In this document: positions 43,800-54,348 of the stretch, piece after piece
Layout of the letters: each line of letters opens with the position of its first letter
Numbering within the stretch: position 1 is the first letter of the stretch
Assembly: GCA_030142905.1 (NCBI GenBank)
Contig: JASJOG010000010.1
Location: 2,989,501 to 3,053,500 of the forward strand
Direction: 5' to 3'
Origin: Heliopora coerulea
Taxonomy: Eukaryota > Cnidaria > Anthozoa > Scleralcyonacea > Helioporidae
DNA: 64,000 bases
Position numbers and translations under genes: made by a program
The notes under the pieces: model-generated
The model's input: the letters and a program-made list of their open reading frames with translations, nothing else
The model's database searches: none
Told to the model about the DNA's origin: nothing

Positions 43800-45610
43800 A
43801 ATTGGAGAGACAAGAGGCCTATAGTAATATCGCAAGAGTTCGTCGTGAGTTACTAGAGATACTTTGCTCTAATCTGATATCCATAAATCAATCTTGCAAT
43901 CAGAAGTTGAGACTCATAACGGAGGCTATTAATTACGGATTAAATGCTATCACACCTGAGCTGTTGGCCACGAAACTGATCGCCCGTGGATAAACAATCA
44001 CCTAAAATCCTTGATTGGTCGAAGGCAGACAACTCTTGCATCGCGTAAAAAGCCCCTTTTTAAATTACTACGTAATAATGCAAATCGCACAAGGAAACAA
44101 TGTCGTAAAGTATACTATTAGAACAAAGTGAAAAATCAGCGCAATATCAAGAGTTGTTATGTAACAAGATCAAGGAAGCTTTTGTTAGTTTTGTGACATA
44201 TTATACTCCTTTATCTGATGATATCTGCCTGGCTAAGGAAGATGTGCCAATAACTGTCGCCGAGATAATAATTGTGAGAAAACTAAGGAAGATTGGCGCA
44301 TCGCGATCTGGTGGTCCAGATGACTTTCCTAACTGGGTTTTAAAGGAGTTTGCTAAAATTCTTCCCCTAACAATCACGGAAATCTTAAATACATTCTTTC
44401 GTCAACGTGAAGTTGCTAGCGTCTGGAAGCTCGCCGACGTATCTCCTCTACCAAAATCTCCTACCATCAGTGACTTTAATATAAATTTCAGGCTAAATTC
44501 TTTGACTTTAAACTAATGAAAAGTTGCGCAAGGTATTATCATTGAAAGAGAATTGAAACCAACCATGCTAACGTCCACTGACCCTTATCAATTTGGTTTC
44601 ATTCCAGGCTCCTTGTCAATCTGGTCTCAATCCAGATCAAATGGAAACCTTTTTCACATTCATCCTGGAAAGTGCACGGAATAAATAATCTCCTTTAAGA
44701 AAGAGCCAGTTTTATCTAATCCAGTAATAGTTAATGGCCACCCCGTAGGAAGTGCACTTACAGCAAAAATCTTGGGAGTCACAGTTAGCAATGACTTGAA
44801 ATGGAATGATCATATTGACATAATTATTGGTAAAGCTTCTATACGACTTTACTTAGACAGCTTAAACGTGCCGATGTCAACTCTGTTGCCCTTGTTAGCT
44901 TCCACCGTTCATGCATTAGATCAGTCAGGGTACTCAAGATCAGTGGTTCCCAACCTTTTGCTTCCCAGGGACCCGTTTACTGATTTCAAAAATCTCGGCG
45001 GACCCCCTCCCCAACTGAAACTGCAGCTTCGCCGGTTTCATTGCTTCATTGCTTAAAATCTCTCCTCAAAAGATGAATTCAGGTTTGCTTTGCTCAGCTC
45101 GGCATGGAATAAAACCAAATTTTAAGTACTCAACATTGTATCCTCGTAGTTTAACCATCCCAGTGGCAGATCGTTTGGAACTCATGATTAATTTTTGGAC
45201 AGATAAACGCTGGAGAACTTTTCCTGTAAGAACAAAGCTGGGGGTGAAGAGGCGAAGCGTGGCTGCATGTAACACGAAATGAAGCTGTGACCTGATAAAA
45301 CTTCAAAATTACGAGTTCTTAAGTTACACTTACACCCTTCGGAATTTGCGATATTGACTGGTAGTTTGCAATAAAAAGTAGCTGAACCAATATTGCAGGT
45401 AGTCATTTTCCAAAAAAATTAGTTACCTTCTGCAGACCCCGTTCCTTTTGCGCGGACCCCGGCTGATCCCTTAGCCTCGGCGGACCAGCAAAAATTGTTT
45501 GGGGACCCCATTTTGGGAAACACTGCTCTAGATCAGTTCTTGAATGTGCGCGTCAATTATTAGTCTACCTAGAAGTCTGTCAGGTGAGCTTGGGTGTATA
45601 CAGAAAAAAC
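43800..45610 (+). pseudogene. LINE RT relic interrupted by an hAT insertion
   Basis: Plus-strand pieces: ARG-PWINNHLKSLIGRRQTT near 43984, KPLFKLLRNNANRTRKQC, then the RT fingers (VRKLRKIGASRSGGPDDFP, SVWKLADVSPLPKS; 44154-44516), a jump to LGVTVSNDLKWNDHI (44772 on) and SRSVLECARQLLVYLE around 45535, after the hAT element. The palm region is deleted and several stops are present. CR1/L2/Jockey-type, distinct from the copies at 36 and 40 kb. Confidence 0.7.
44941..45525. mobile_element. hAT (Charlie/Buster-like) non-autonomous element
   Basis: Termini CAGTGGTTCCCAACC and TTGGGAAACACTG, the classic CAGTGGTTCCCAA end. CTCAAGAT (44933-44940) and CTCTAGAT (45526-45533) form an 8-bp target duplication with one mismatch. 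It splits the LINE relic in the middle of an SRSVLE-type motif. Interior has no transposase domain that I recognise. Confidence 0.85.
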
Positions 45611-45621
45611 TATGCATATTA

Positions 45622-45893
45622 CAGGGCCGTCGGAAGCAAATTCATATTAGGGGGGCTGAAAAGTTCAGCACACTCGAAAATAGTGATGGCATTGTTAGGG
45701 GGTCCGGGAGAAATTTTTGAAATGTAGAACTTTGGAAACGCCATTTCCTGCAATTTTTCCTGCAATTTCATTGGACATGTTCAAATCAAAGGCAATATCT
45801 CACATGTTTTTGCAATTTTCAAAAGGTTGTATTTTTTTTGCAAATTATTGGGGGGTTGCAGCCTGCCCAGCCACCCCGCTTCCGACGGCCCTG
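45622..45893. mobile_element. MITE with 5-bp TSD, CAGGGCCGTCGG termini
   Basis: CAGGGCCGTCGGAAGC at the left is a perfect inverse of GCTTCCGACGGCCCTG at the right. TATTA flanks both sides (45617-45621, 45894-45898). Its ends resemble those of the MITE at 32852-33024 (CAGGGACGGCGG), which also has a 5-bp duplication. Confidence 0.9.
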
Positions 45894-45898
45894 TATTA

Positions 45899-47199
45899 CT
45901 TTTCCTTAATAAGACTGAAAATAATCGTTACACAAATTTTCACACTTACTACCTCCAAGATCTGGCTCTTACGCCAACCAACTGATGATGAAAGGAACAA
46001 TTAAGCTCCCTAAAATGTACATGAATCATTTTAAAAACTCTTTTATTATATATTATGCGGCTAAATACTTTAAGAGATTGATTTATTCTATTTTATCATA
46101 TGTTGTAAGATTTTAAAATTTTTACACATGTGTAATTCAGTTTTTGACTGCAATATGCTGTATTTTAATAAATTATTCAAGTATTCAACTTCAAAGACGA
46201 AGATACTGTATGCTTGGTCAAAAAAAAGAGAAGAAAGATATTCAGGATGAGTGAGTGGAAACGTTCAACGAAAACAAGTTTTCATTCACAACACTACAAT
46301 ATTACCAGCGGTATTAGAGATGAAAAATCATGCAGGCCAGAAGATTTCACGGTAACGATCGTTTCCGGTACCGTGTTCTTACCGTGCTTGAAAAATTGCG
46401 GAACCGAAATTCCCGTTTCCAGGGCCATATTTGATGCAAAATGCAAAATTTAAACATTTCTTATCAGCAGTCAATTAATTAGCTTTTCTCCCATCTATTA
46501 GGCTAAAATTAAAATTGTTCTGTTTTTATGACTCTGGTTTAACATACGAAAAATTCAAACTTTGTGCACGCTGTTTTTCCACTTGCCCGCCAACTTTTAA
46601 CTATCTCAGAATGCATCACTTGATAAATGTGTGTGTCTGTGCCTATGTGTGAGTATGCATGCAAAGTACTCTGGGGGAATCCAAGATGACGAAGTTTTGT
46701 TTTCTCGGAATAGTTTCTTTTTTATGTGTCTTCATTATAATACTAAAAACCAAAAAACATAAAAAAAGACTCCTACGGGTTCCCATGAGCTTCGAGCACG
46801 GAAACCAAAAATTTCCACAAAAATTGAAATCCTTTGGCCTGTCATGGAAGGGATTCTGTTGGCAGAGCAGGACCTGGCATTAAAGACTAAATTTGTGAAG
46901 AAAGCAACAGACCAGAAAAATGTTTGTTCGCTCCTGAATGTGTCGGGAACAAGATGAGACAAACTCGGATATTGTGGTATAATGTCAAATGCTGGCACAA
47001 GGAGCGTATACAAACTGGCGACACCTCTTAACTCGCGTGCTTTAATAGCGAATTTTTAGGAGGGATCAGCCCCTTTATCCTGAAAAATAGGGGGCACCAG
47101 CCCTCAGACCCCCCATGGTTCCTACGGTCATGTCGTTGAGTAATGCAGTGTGGCCAGTTTCAGTAAGATGAGTTAAGACGCCGGAAGGTGATGGTTAGG
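45899..47199. other. No gene seen
   Basis: No LINE or TIR signature found; a GT-rich short run lies near 46628. GGGGGCACCAGCCCTC and ACCCCCCATGGTTCCTACGG near 47090-47125 resemble one MITE end, but I found no partner. Confidence 0.35.
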
Positions 47200-47439
47200 A
47201 AGCTTCAGCTGACTATTTAAATACACCCTGCCTACCTAACCTCAGTGGATGATGAACTGTTTACATAGCAACTCTGCCTAACCTCAATAGATGTTGAACT
47301 ATTTCATTGTCAATATACTCTACATAACCTCAGTGGATGTCAAGCTAGTTAATTACCAAACATTCTGCCTAACTTTAGCGGACTTTGAAATATCTAAATA
47401 CATTCTGCCGGACCTCAGTGGATGTTGAACTATCTACAC
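47200..47439. repeat. 40-48-bp minisatellite, left part
   Basis: Repeats of a unit around CTGCCTAACCTCAGTGGATGTTGAACTATTTAAATACA (given here as a description). The CTCAGTGGATG core recurs at about 47241, 47283, 47329, 47374 and 47414, spaced 40-46 bp. The array resumes at 49035. Confidence 0.8.
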
Positions 47440-48217
47440 CAGTGGCGGATTAAAACATTCGTGGGCCCTAGGCACAGGGCAATTTCGTGGGCCCTGCAGA
47501 TCCCAGCTATATCCGCTCTCTTTTTAGGGCTTCAACTTTTATTGTCATCGATAAGATTTTTATAGCTATATGGAATGTGAACAGAAATGACATAAATGAA
47601 TCGGTAAAGTTATTCAAGAAGTCAAGAGCAGTCCTTACAAGCAAAACAGTGCTACAGTACTAGTCTGCGCCTAGTAACACGTACATTGGTGAACATTAAT
47701 AATATTACCCACAGGGAGGTCGGATTACAGCATAATAATGTTCATTGTACAGTTTTACTATGTGTATTTTCTTTATGGCAAAAGAACTAATCATATCATT
47801 ATCTTGGATTGAATGCATCAACTCTGATTCTATAGATAGGAGTAAGGGTGGCAACAGACACGGCTGACCCATGGTTGAGCTCTGCTAGTCCTTGATACGT
47901 TTCAATACGGAGCAAGACAAGGAAAGCAAAATGAGCATGCGGAAAATGTAAAGTTCATGTGCAATGCATTTCAAGTTCATAATGCATTTTACGTACTTAT
48001 GGATCGATTTCACAGTAAGCCAAATAGCCAATTCCTATCATCAAGTGGCAAAAAAGAAGAAAGCCAATATGGCCGCCAGATAAATCGATCAATGTCTGTC
48101 ATGGCTCACCTACGCAGTTTTTTCAGTCTCATTCCTTTTAACATGTTTGTACATTTTTTTTGTTAGCTTCTCTGTTTAAAATTTTCTATGAGCTCTGTTT
48201 GAATAAAGATGTCAATG

Positions 48218-48595
48218 GAGAAAAAGTGGAGACTGTGGAGTAGAACTGATATTAGAATTAAGAGTGGGATTGAGTTTCTTAATAAGTAAGCTTTCTCTTA
48301 TGAGAAGGTCACAGCTGGAGGAAGACAAAGAAGAAGAAAGGATAGTGAAATCATCTGATGAAATTGGGTGATACGTATCATGGTGATGTGTGAGGGAGTG
48401 TGTCACCCTACACCGACCAGCATTCTCACACATCACCATAATACTTGTCACCCTATTTCACCAGATGATTTCACTATCCTTTCTTCTTTGTCGTCTTCCT
48501 ACAGCTGTAACCTTCTCACAAGAGAAAGCTTACTTGTTAATAAACTCAATTCCACTCTTAATTCTAATATCAGTTCTATTCCACTTTCTCTCTTT
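48218..48595. repeat. Foldback, ~175-bp arms
   Basis: Left arm 48218-48392 (GAGAAAAAGTGGAGACTGTG... GGTGATGTGTGAG) and right arm 48424-48595 (CTCACACATCACC... CCACTTTCTCTC) are inverse copies with scattered differences, around a 31-nt loop. Confidence 0.8.
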
Positions 48596-48739
48596 TGAAA
48601 TCCGTTTGCCTCTTCTTATCACCTCTGAATTCTTTTCACCTCCCGCTTCCTCTCAAACTCCAAATTATGTTAATTAACCTGCAATAATAACCTTATCATT
48701 AGTCTTTGTCTCATGCTATTTCATTTACTGATGATATTG

Positions 48740-48800
48740 TGTTAAATGCAACGAAACGTTAGATCTCAATAAAAATTATTCTTATTATGCCTCTTCTACG
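48740..48800 (+). mobile_element. Penelope-type 3' end motif
   Basis: TACTGATGATATTG... GCAACGAAACGTTAGATCTC followed by AATAAAAATTATTCTTATT. CTGATGA and CGAAACG are the two blocks seen in other Penelope ends in this window, but no coding part is attached. Confidence 0.45.
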
Positions 48801-49034
48801 AGTCTTATGCTGGGCTTTGATTTTCTTAATTAGATTATAGTCTTTACGTGTAGTGGTTTACCCCGGTTAAAACGCTTGTAAGACTTGCAAGCTATCCAGT
48901 ACGAATCCCTCAAAGATAAATGCGTCTGTACTTAGTTATCTCATTCTAAAATAAAAGACCAAACATAACAAACTGACAAACATCTTCGTGGGCCCCAGGC
49001 ATTTGCCTATAGTGCCTATTGGTTAATACTCCAC

Positions 49035-49215
49035 ATTACCTAACCTCAGTGGATGAGTGGATGTCGAACCATTTAAATGCACGTTACCGAACCTCAGTGG
49101 ATGATGAACTATTAAAATACACTCTGCATGACCTTAGTGGACGTTGAGCTATTTAAATACAATACGTTGTGCTTAGCCTCACGGAATGTTGAAGCTGAGT
49201 ATCTAAATGTCAATA
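49035..49215. repeat. 40-48-bp minisatellite, right part
   Basis: Continuation of the array at 47200-47439: CTCAGTGGATG-type cores at about 49045, 49093, 49133 and 49177 (spacing 40-48 bp), degrading toward 49215. Confidence 0.75.
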
Positions 49216-49650
49216 GGTGTTGCAGACTTGTAGATTGCTTAAGATCTGTTGCCAACTCACGCACGTTCATATCAAGTTTGAAGAGGTCAAGTACTTATTG
49301 AACGAAAAAGACCATTTTGTCCTCAAATATGACCATAAAGGTCCAAATACATTTCAAATAGAACTCGGTAGACGAATTAGTCTCTCGTTCGCTGGCCGAA
49401 ACTTCTTTACTGCTTTATCCTGTTGAGATTTTCTGGACACAGTGAACACAGTTTGACTTGGATATTAATTATCTTATAAGCAAAGTTCTTAATTTTTCTG
49501 TCCAAGTCTCTACACGGTTACCTAGTCTCAGTGGATACGTTCTGGTGGCGACCACTGACCTCTATATAACGTTAATGTGACCTCTTTACTGTGGTGCCAA
49601 CTCACCAAGAGCGCCTGCTTCGCAGGCAATATAGAGATCAGTGGTTATAC
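49216..49650. other. No gene seen
   Basis: 69-aa plus-strand frame at 49217-49426 without a motif; no repeat boundaries. Confidence 0.35.
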
Positions 49651-50092
49651 TCTAAGAGCACAGAATAAAGAATTAACCAGAAGTCCCACTTAGTGTCGGT
49701 ACCTCTGATGTACATGTCTTCGCGCATGTTGCCTCGCGCACACAGGAAGTTGAACGGCCGCCATGTTCTTGGAGGGTATAACTGAGTCATTTTCAGAACG
49801 AAGCGATATGGAGTAGTTCAGTTTGAAGGGATCTGGCTAAATTTTGGACGTCGGATGGCGATTCTACCACCGAGGCCGGTTAAAGCGAAGGCAAACTGAC
49901 TGTTTTTGTTAAAAAATTTCCAAATACTACGCTAAAACTGATCACAATTAGGCAGTTTAACAATCCTTGTCTCTCGGTGATTCACCACATTAATAGTCCG
50001 TCTAGTAATCGGAAATTTATTCAAATAATTTGGACTACATTTACACTACATTTTTACAATCACACTACAATTTCTATTGACTAGTACAGTTT

Positions 50093-50503
50093 TTAAAAGT
50101 TACCTGTGGGGTTCTGGTCGCTGGGAACGTAATGCCATTGGGCAGATTGACTGTCTTCTCTAATTGTTGCAATTCGATTTGCTACAAACGTTTGGTATCT
50201 CTTAGTTGTATCGTTTAGATAACCCAAAACGCATGTGCTGTCCGGCCAGAAAACAGAAGTTTCGACTTTGACATCGCTTTCCTTTCGTACCAACTTCCCA
50301 AGCTTAGTTGCACAAACAGCAGCTGCGAGCTCCATTCGCGGGATTGTGGTCTTCTTAAGAGGAGCAACTCTTAATTTGGCCATCATGAATGAGCAATGGA
50401 TATTTCCTTCCTCATCCTCGAATCTTAGGTAGCCGACGGCTCCATAACCACGTTCCGAAGCATCAGCGAATATATGTAACTGCGTTGAAATAATCCCTTT
50501 CAA
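50093..50503 (-). pseudogene. BEL/Pao RNase H, truncated
   Basis: HIFADASERGYGAVGYLRF (DAS catalytic start), MAKLRVAPLKKTTIPRMELA with the catalytic glutamate, and FWPDSTCVLGYL with the third acidic residue. The frame is lost at DQNPTG, where normal sequence is replaced by the family X segment at an AG-GTAAC junction. Confidence 0.85.
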
Positions 50504-50572
50504 TGTTGGTGGCTTGATACATCTTGAAACACGAAATCGCTGAATATTTCGAAGCTCGTTAATCCAAACGTT

Positions 50573-51412
50573 TCAGCGTTTCAAATATTCACCTGGTATT
50601 GGATCGTCCCAGCTAAGATTTTCTTTGCATAGTTCTTGCATCAGGATTTTAGCTGACAAGATAAACGGTGTGACGAATCCCAACGGATCATATATTGAAC
50701 TTATGACAGAAAGTAGGCCACGTCTGGTCGGCGGTTTTTCTTTGACGTTCACTTTGAAGGTGAATTTGTCCGCTACGACATCCCAATGCTTTCCCAATGC
50801 TCGCTGTATGGTAGGTTGAAGAAAACTCAGATCTTTTACAATGCCAGCTCTTTCACCCTCAGGAACGGATTCAATCACCTTTACAGAGTTTGAAACCCAT
50901 TTTGTCAGATGAAATCCACCACGGCTAAGCAACTCCGGGAGATCCTTCACTACTTTAACGCCTTCTTCGACATCATTAATCGACTTAAGACAATCATCGA
51001 CATAGAAGTTTTTCTTGACTATGTCGGAAATGGAGGGGTCGAAATCGGTTGCGTTGTCTTCGGCCGTCTTTCGAAGCGCAAAATTTGCACAACTAGGAGA
51101 TGACGTTGCACCAAAGTGATATTCTTCTGGTTCGGCGTTAAGATCATTATTGGGCCACCAGAGGAATCGCAATGCATCATAATCGTTGGGTGTGACTCTC
51201 ACTTGATGGAACATTGCCTCTATGTCGGCCATTACCGCTACAGGATTTTCTTGAAATCGGAGAAGAACACCAACTAAGCTGTTTGTGAGGTCGGAGCCTT
51301 GCAAGAGCTGGTCATTAAGTGACGTACCATGAAAAACCGCAGCACAATCGAATAAGACCCGAACCTTGTCCGGTTTATTGGGATTCAACACGGGTTGGTG
51401 TGGTAAATACAA
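50573..51412 (-). pseudogene. BEL/Pao reverse transcriptase
   Basis: 279 aa. [19 protein letters not shown] (Pao RT start), [15 protein letters not shown] with the motif A aspartate, [22 protein letters not shown] and the catalytic FYVDDCL, then HLTKWVSN and a [13 protein letters not shown] connection. All palm residues are present; a TGA ends the frame just before RNase H. Confidence 0.9.
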
Positions 51413-51960
51413 AGTGGTTGTCGAGGTTGGCTCCTTGAACTCTCAGGAACCTTCCTAGAATAGCCTTTCTTCAGGAAATCATCCATAACATTAGAATACC
51501 GTCCAAATAGGTTAGGGTCCTTCATTAATCTCTTCTTCAAATGATTCAAACAATGTTCCGCTAAAGGTCTATTGTTTAGCAAAGAAACAGGGAGATTTCT
51601 CCAGGGTAACGCGACTTCGTAATGTCCGTCCTTTAACTGCGCCGATCCTTCCATGATGCCAAGAGCGCGCAAATCTTCAAGTGACATTTCCAAGTTTCTG
51701 CCAGCTGCAACGTCTTTGAATTCCATATTACAGAATCTCTTGAACTGATCATCCAGCCCAGGATCAGATCTTATCAAATTCGCACAACGACGAGAAAGTC
51801 CGTTTCGTCCAAGGGGCCCATTAAACGTCCATCCAAGAATCGTTCTCACTGTGTACGGTCCTTTACCATCACATCTTCTGACCTCTCGTGGCTCAAGAGC
51901 TCGGGGGACGTCATTGCCAATCAGAAAACCAATTGGTGCATTAATGCATTGTAATTCCAC
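51385..51960 (-). pseudogene. BEL/Pao protease-RT connection
   Basis: GFLIGNDVPRALEPREV (end of the Pao protease-like domain), YTVRTILGWTFNGPLG, EDLRALGIMEGSA and a lysine-rich helix before the RT. The final ~25 residues are out of frame relative to the RT, locating the frameshift near 51400. Confidence 0.8.
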
Positions 51961-51975
51961 GTCTTCGAGGTGAGA

Positions 51976-52272
51976 TCATTTGTTGACATCTCCCTGTGAA
52001 GGTATACTCGTTTCACTAATTGGCAATCGTTCAGTCGAGAAAACTGTAGGAAGTTCCACCATGTCATTTTCTTCCAAATCGAAGACTTCCAAATTGATAA
52101 CACTTGTTTTTATTATGTGATCTTCCTGATGTAGAGTTGTAAGGGACAAAGCTGTTTTCCTTCCTTGGACACCTAAACATTGCAACAGTTCAGTCGTACA
52201 GAACGTTGTGTTAGATCCAGAGTCCAAAAACGTATAAGTCGTCACGACTTCTAATGATTGAGTACATTTCAC
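51976..52272 (-). pseudogene. BEL/Pao aspartic protease segment
   Basis: YTFLDSGSNTTFCTTELL shows the catalytic DSG of Pao-type retropepsins (DUF1758-like). The segment is in frame with Gag (after a TAA) and with the downstream segment (after a TGA), indicating a former single open frame. Confidence 0.8.
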
Positions 52273-52380
52273 CTTGACAGGAACTAGGGGTAGACCAACA
52301 GTTGAGACACCGGCCCCAGTTACATCAATTTGAGCGTTGGTAGCATTCTTTAAGGATTGTTGGAATGCATCACTGGATGA

Positions 52381-54348
52381 TTATTGGCGAGAATCCAAAG
52401 GTACGCAGGAAGCATCTGGACCACAGGACTTATCTGCGACTGACGTGTTTGGTTTGGGATGAAGATACGTAGAATGTTTTAATTCACAGCCAGTTACTTT
52501 ACAAAAACTAGTTTTCGGGCAAGACCTTGCTATGTGACCTTGAAACAGGCAGTTAAAACACAGCCCTCCTTTACGAGCGAACTTGATACGTTCTTCGACT
52601 GATTCTTTCTGAAAACGATTACATCGTGGGAGGATATGGTTACCGCTACACAGGGGACATTTATGGGGTTTTGATTCCACTCTAGGATCTCGTCCTTTAG
52701 ATTCACTACTCGCATCGATACCAAATGAATATCTTCCTTTAAGCTCCTGCTGGTCCTTTGATTTACTGGTTGTAAGTTTCCCAAAGATCGGATGATTCAT
52801 AACTCGCACTCTTCCCTCAACGAACTTGAAGATATCATCAAAGGTTATTTCTCTTGATTTGTTGTAAGCAATGTCATCAGCGACCTCTCTCCACTTTTGT
52901 CGTAAAGAAAACGGCAGCTTTTCGATTATCTTGATAAGACAATCAGGATTTTCAATCCCGTTAAGATAACCAATTTCTTTCAGCGTATTTCTGCAACTTA
53001 TGAGAAGTACCGAGAATGTTTGCAACGCGATTCCATCTTCGGATTTAATAGGTGTGGCTTCAGTAACACGATTTACGTAAGCTGTTGCAATCCTATAGTC
53101 CTGACCATATTTCTCCTTCAGCAATCTCCTGGCTTCAGTATATCCTTCATCTGGTTTCATTGTAAGACAGCTTCGCATTAGGTCTTGAACCACGCCCGAG
53201 GTATATTGAACCAGATAGAAGAGCTTCGTTCGTTCGTTGACTGTCTTAGATTCAATCAAGTTTTCAAATGCTCTCACGAAATGACAGTATTCAGTTGGTT
53301 TTCCACCAAATATTGCGACCTTTACATCTGGTAAAGCCATTGACGTTGTCATTTCTCGGTGACAGGTAAGAATCTCAAGTAACTGAATATCTCGCCTTTC
53401 TTGCATGTCGAACATCGACTTCATCTGCTGCTGCTGTTGTTGCTGAATGTTGGACATGCTACGTAGGAACTCTTCTGCAACATATGAGCTTGCTTGATCT
53501 TCGTCCTTTACATTGCTTGCTGTTGCAACATCCCCTAGGTCTAGACCGCCATTTGGTTGATGGAAAATTGGTCTCCGAGTAACCAGGTGGGGTGGATTAA
53601 CTTGAGGCGGAAATTTCCTCTCACTCGCACAATCTTGATCCCCTTTATCATGATAGGTGTGTGGGTTCAGTGGATCAACATCCATAGCTTGGCTGTAAAT
53701 TCTTTCCTCGGCTTCAGCCTTTGCAAGTTCTGTTCTCAATTGCAACTCCCTCGTTCGCTGTTCGAGTTGCAGCCTTTCCTTTTCCAATGCTTGTTGAGCT
53801 GCCAATTCAAACTTCTCAGCCTCCAAAGCGGCCCTTTTTGCTCTAATAGCCAAACGTGCACTTAAAGACGATGAAATCCTTGATAGTTTAGATAGCCTTG
53901 AATCCTTACGAGAACTTATTTCAACGTTACTGGTCGAATCAGTCGGCCGAACTTCATTTATTTGTGCTTGATTAATTGGCTGACTTTCGAGGGTACGCAT
54001 GCACTCTTCCAAGGTTCGAGAAAAGTTGTCAGTTCTCATCTGCTCTGTCGCCAAGTATTCTTGGGAGTCATTTATATCATACTCGTCATTTATTGCATCA
54101 TGATATTTTGCGTGAACTTGGTAGAAATTCTTTACACTGTCTTCAAACTCTTTGAACTTTAATCTTGCATCTCCTAGAGATTCGCAACTCATTTTCCACT
54201 CGGTTAGTTCTTTAATTTTCTTTGTTACATTTCCCTAAGCAGCTGAACGACTTCTTCTTAAACGCTGAACTTCTTGTTCGTGATCTAAGCCCATTGAGAA
54301 ATCTTCGACCGGCCTCTCTTTGCGTTCCCTTTCGGATACGTTTGACAT
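52381..54348 (-). pseudogene. BEL/Pao Gag-like protein
   Basis: An open 603-aa stretch (from 54192) preceded in frame by 52 codons containing one TAG. A coiled-coil, Q/E/K-rich N-terminus (AKRAALEAEKFELAAQQALE) leads into the Pao-type Gag domain (GGKPTEYCHFVRAFENLI, LFYLVQYTSG, ARRLLKEKYG). At the end are cysteine/histidine motifs: CPLCSGNHILPRC and the zinc knuckle CFNCLFQGHIARSC, then CKVTGC. Gag would form particles and bind element RNA. Confidence 0.85.

Larger units (their letters stand above)
47440..49034. mobile_element. hAT-like non-autonomous element inside a minisatellite
   Basis: The left end CAGTGGCGGATTAAAAC with TTCGTGGGCCCTAGGCAC mirrors the right side (CTTCGTGGGCCCCAGGCATT in direct sense, and GCCTATTGGTTAATACTCCAC whose inverse resembles GTGGAGTATTAACC). 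CAGTGGCGGAT is a common hAT end. No clean 8-bp duplication could be defined at the right, so that boundary is approximate. It contains the foldback at 48218-48595 and a Penelope-like end. Confidence 0.55.

Noticed and set aside
50235..54162. Plus-strand frames of 60-102 aa across this interval
   Set aside because: They are antisense shadows of the BEL/Pao coding frame.
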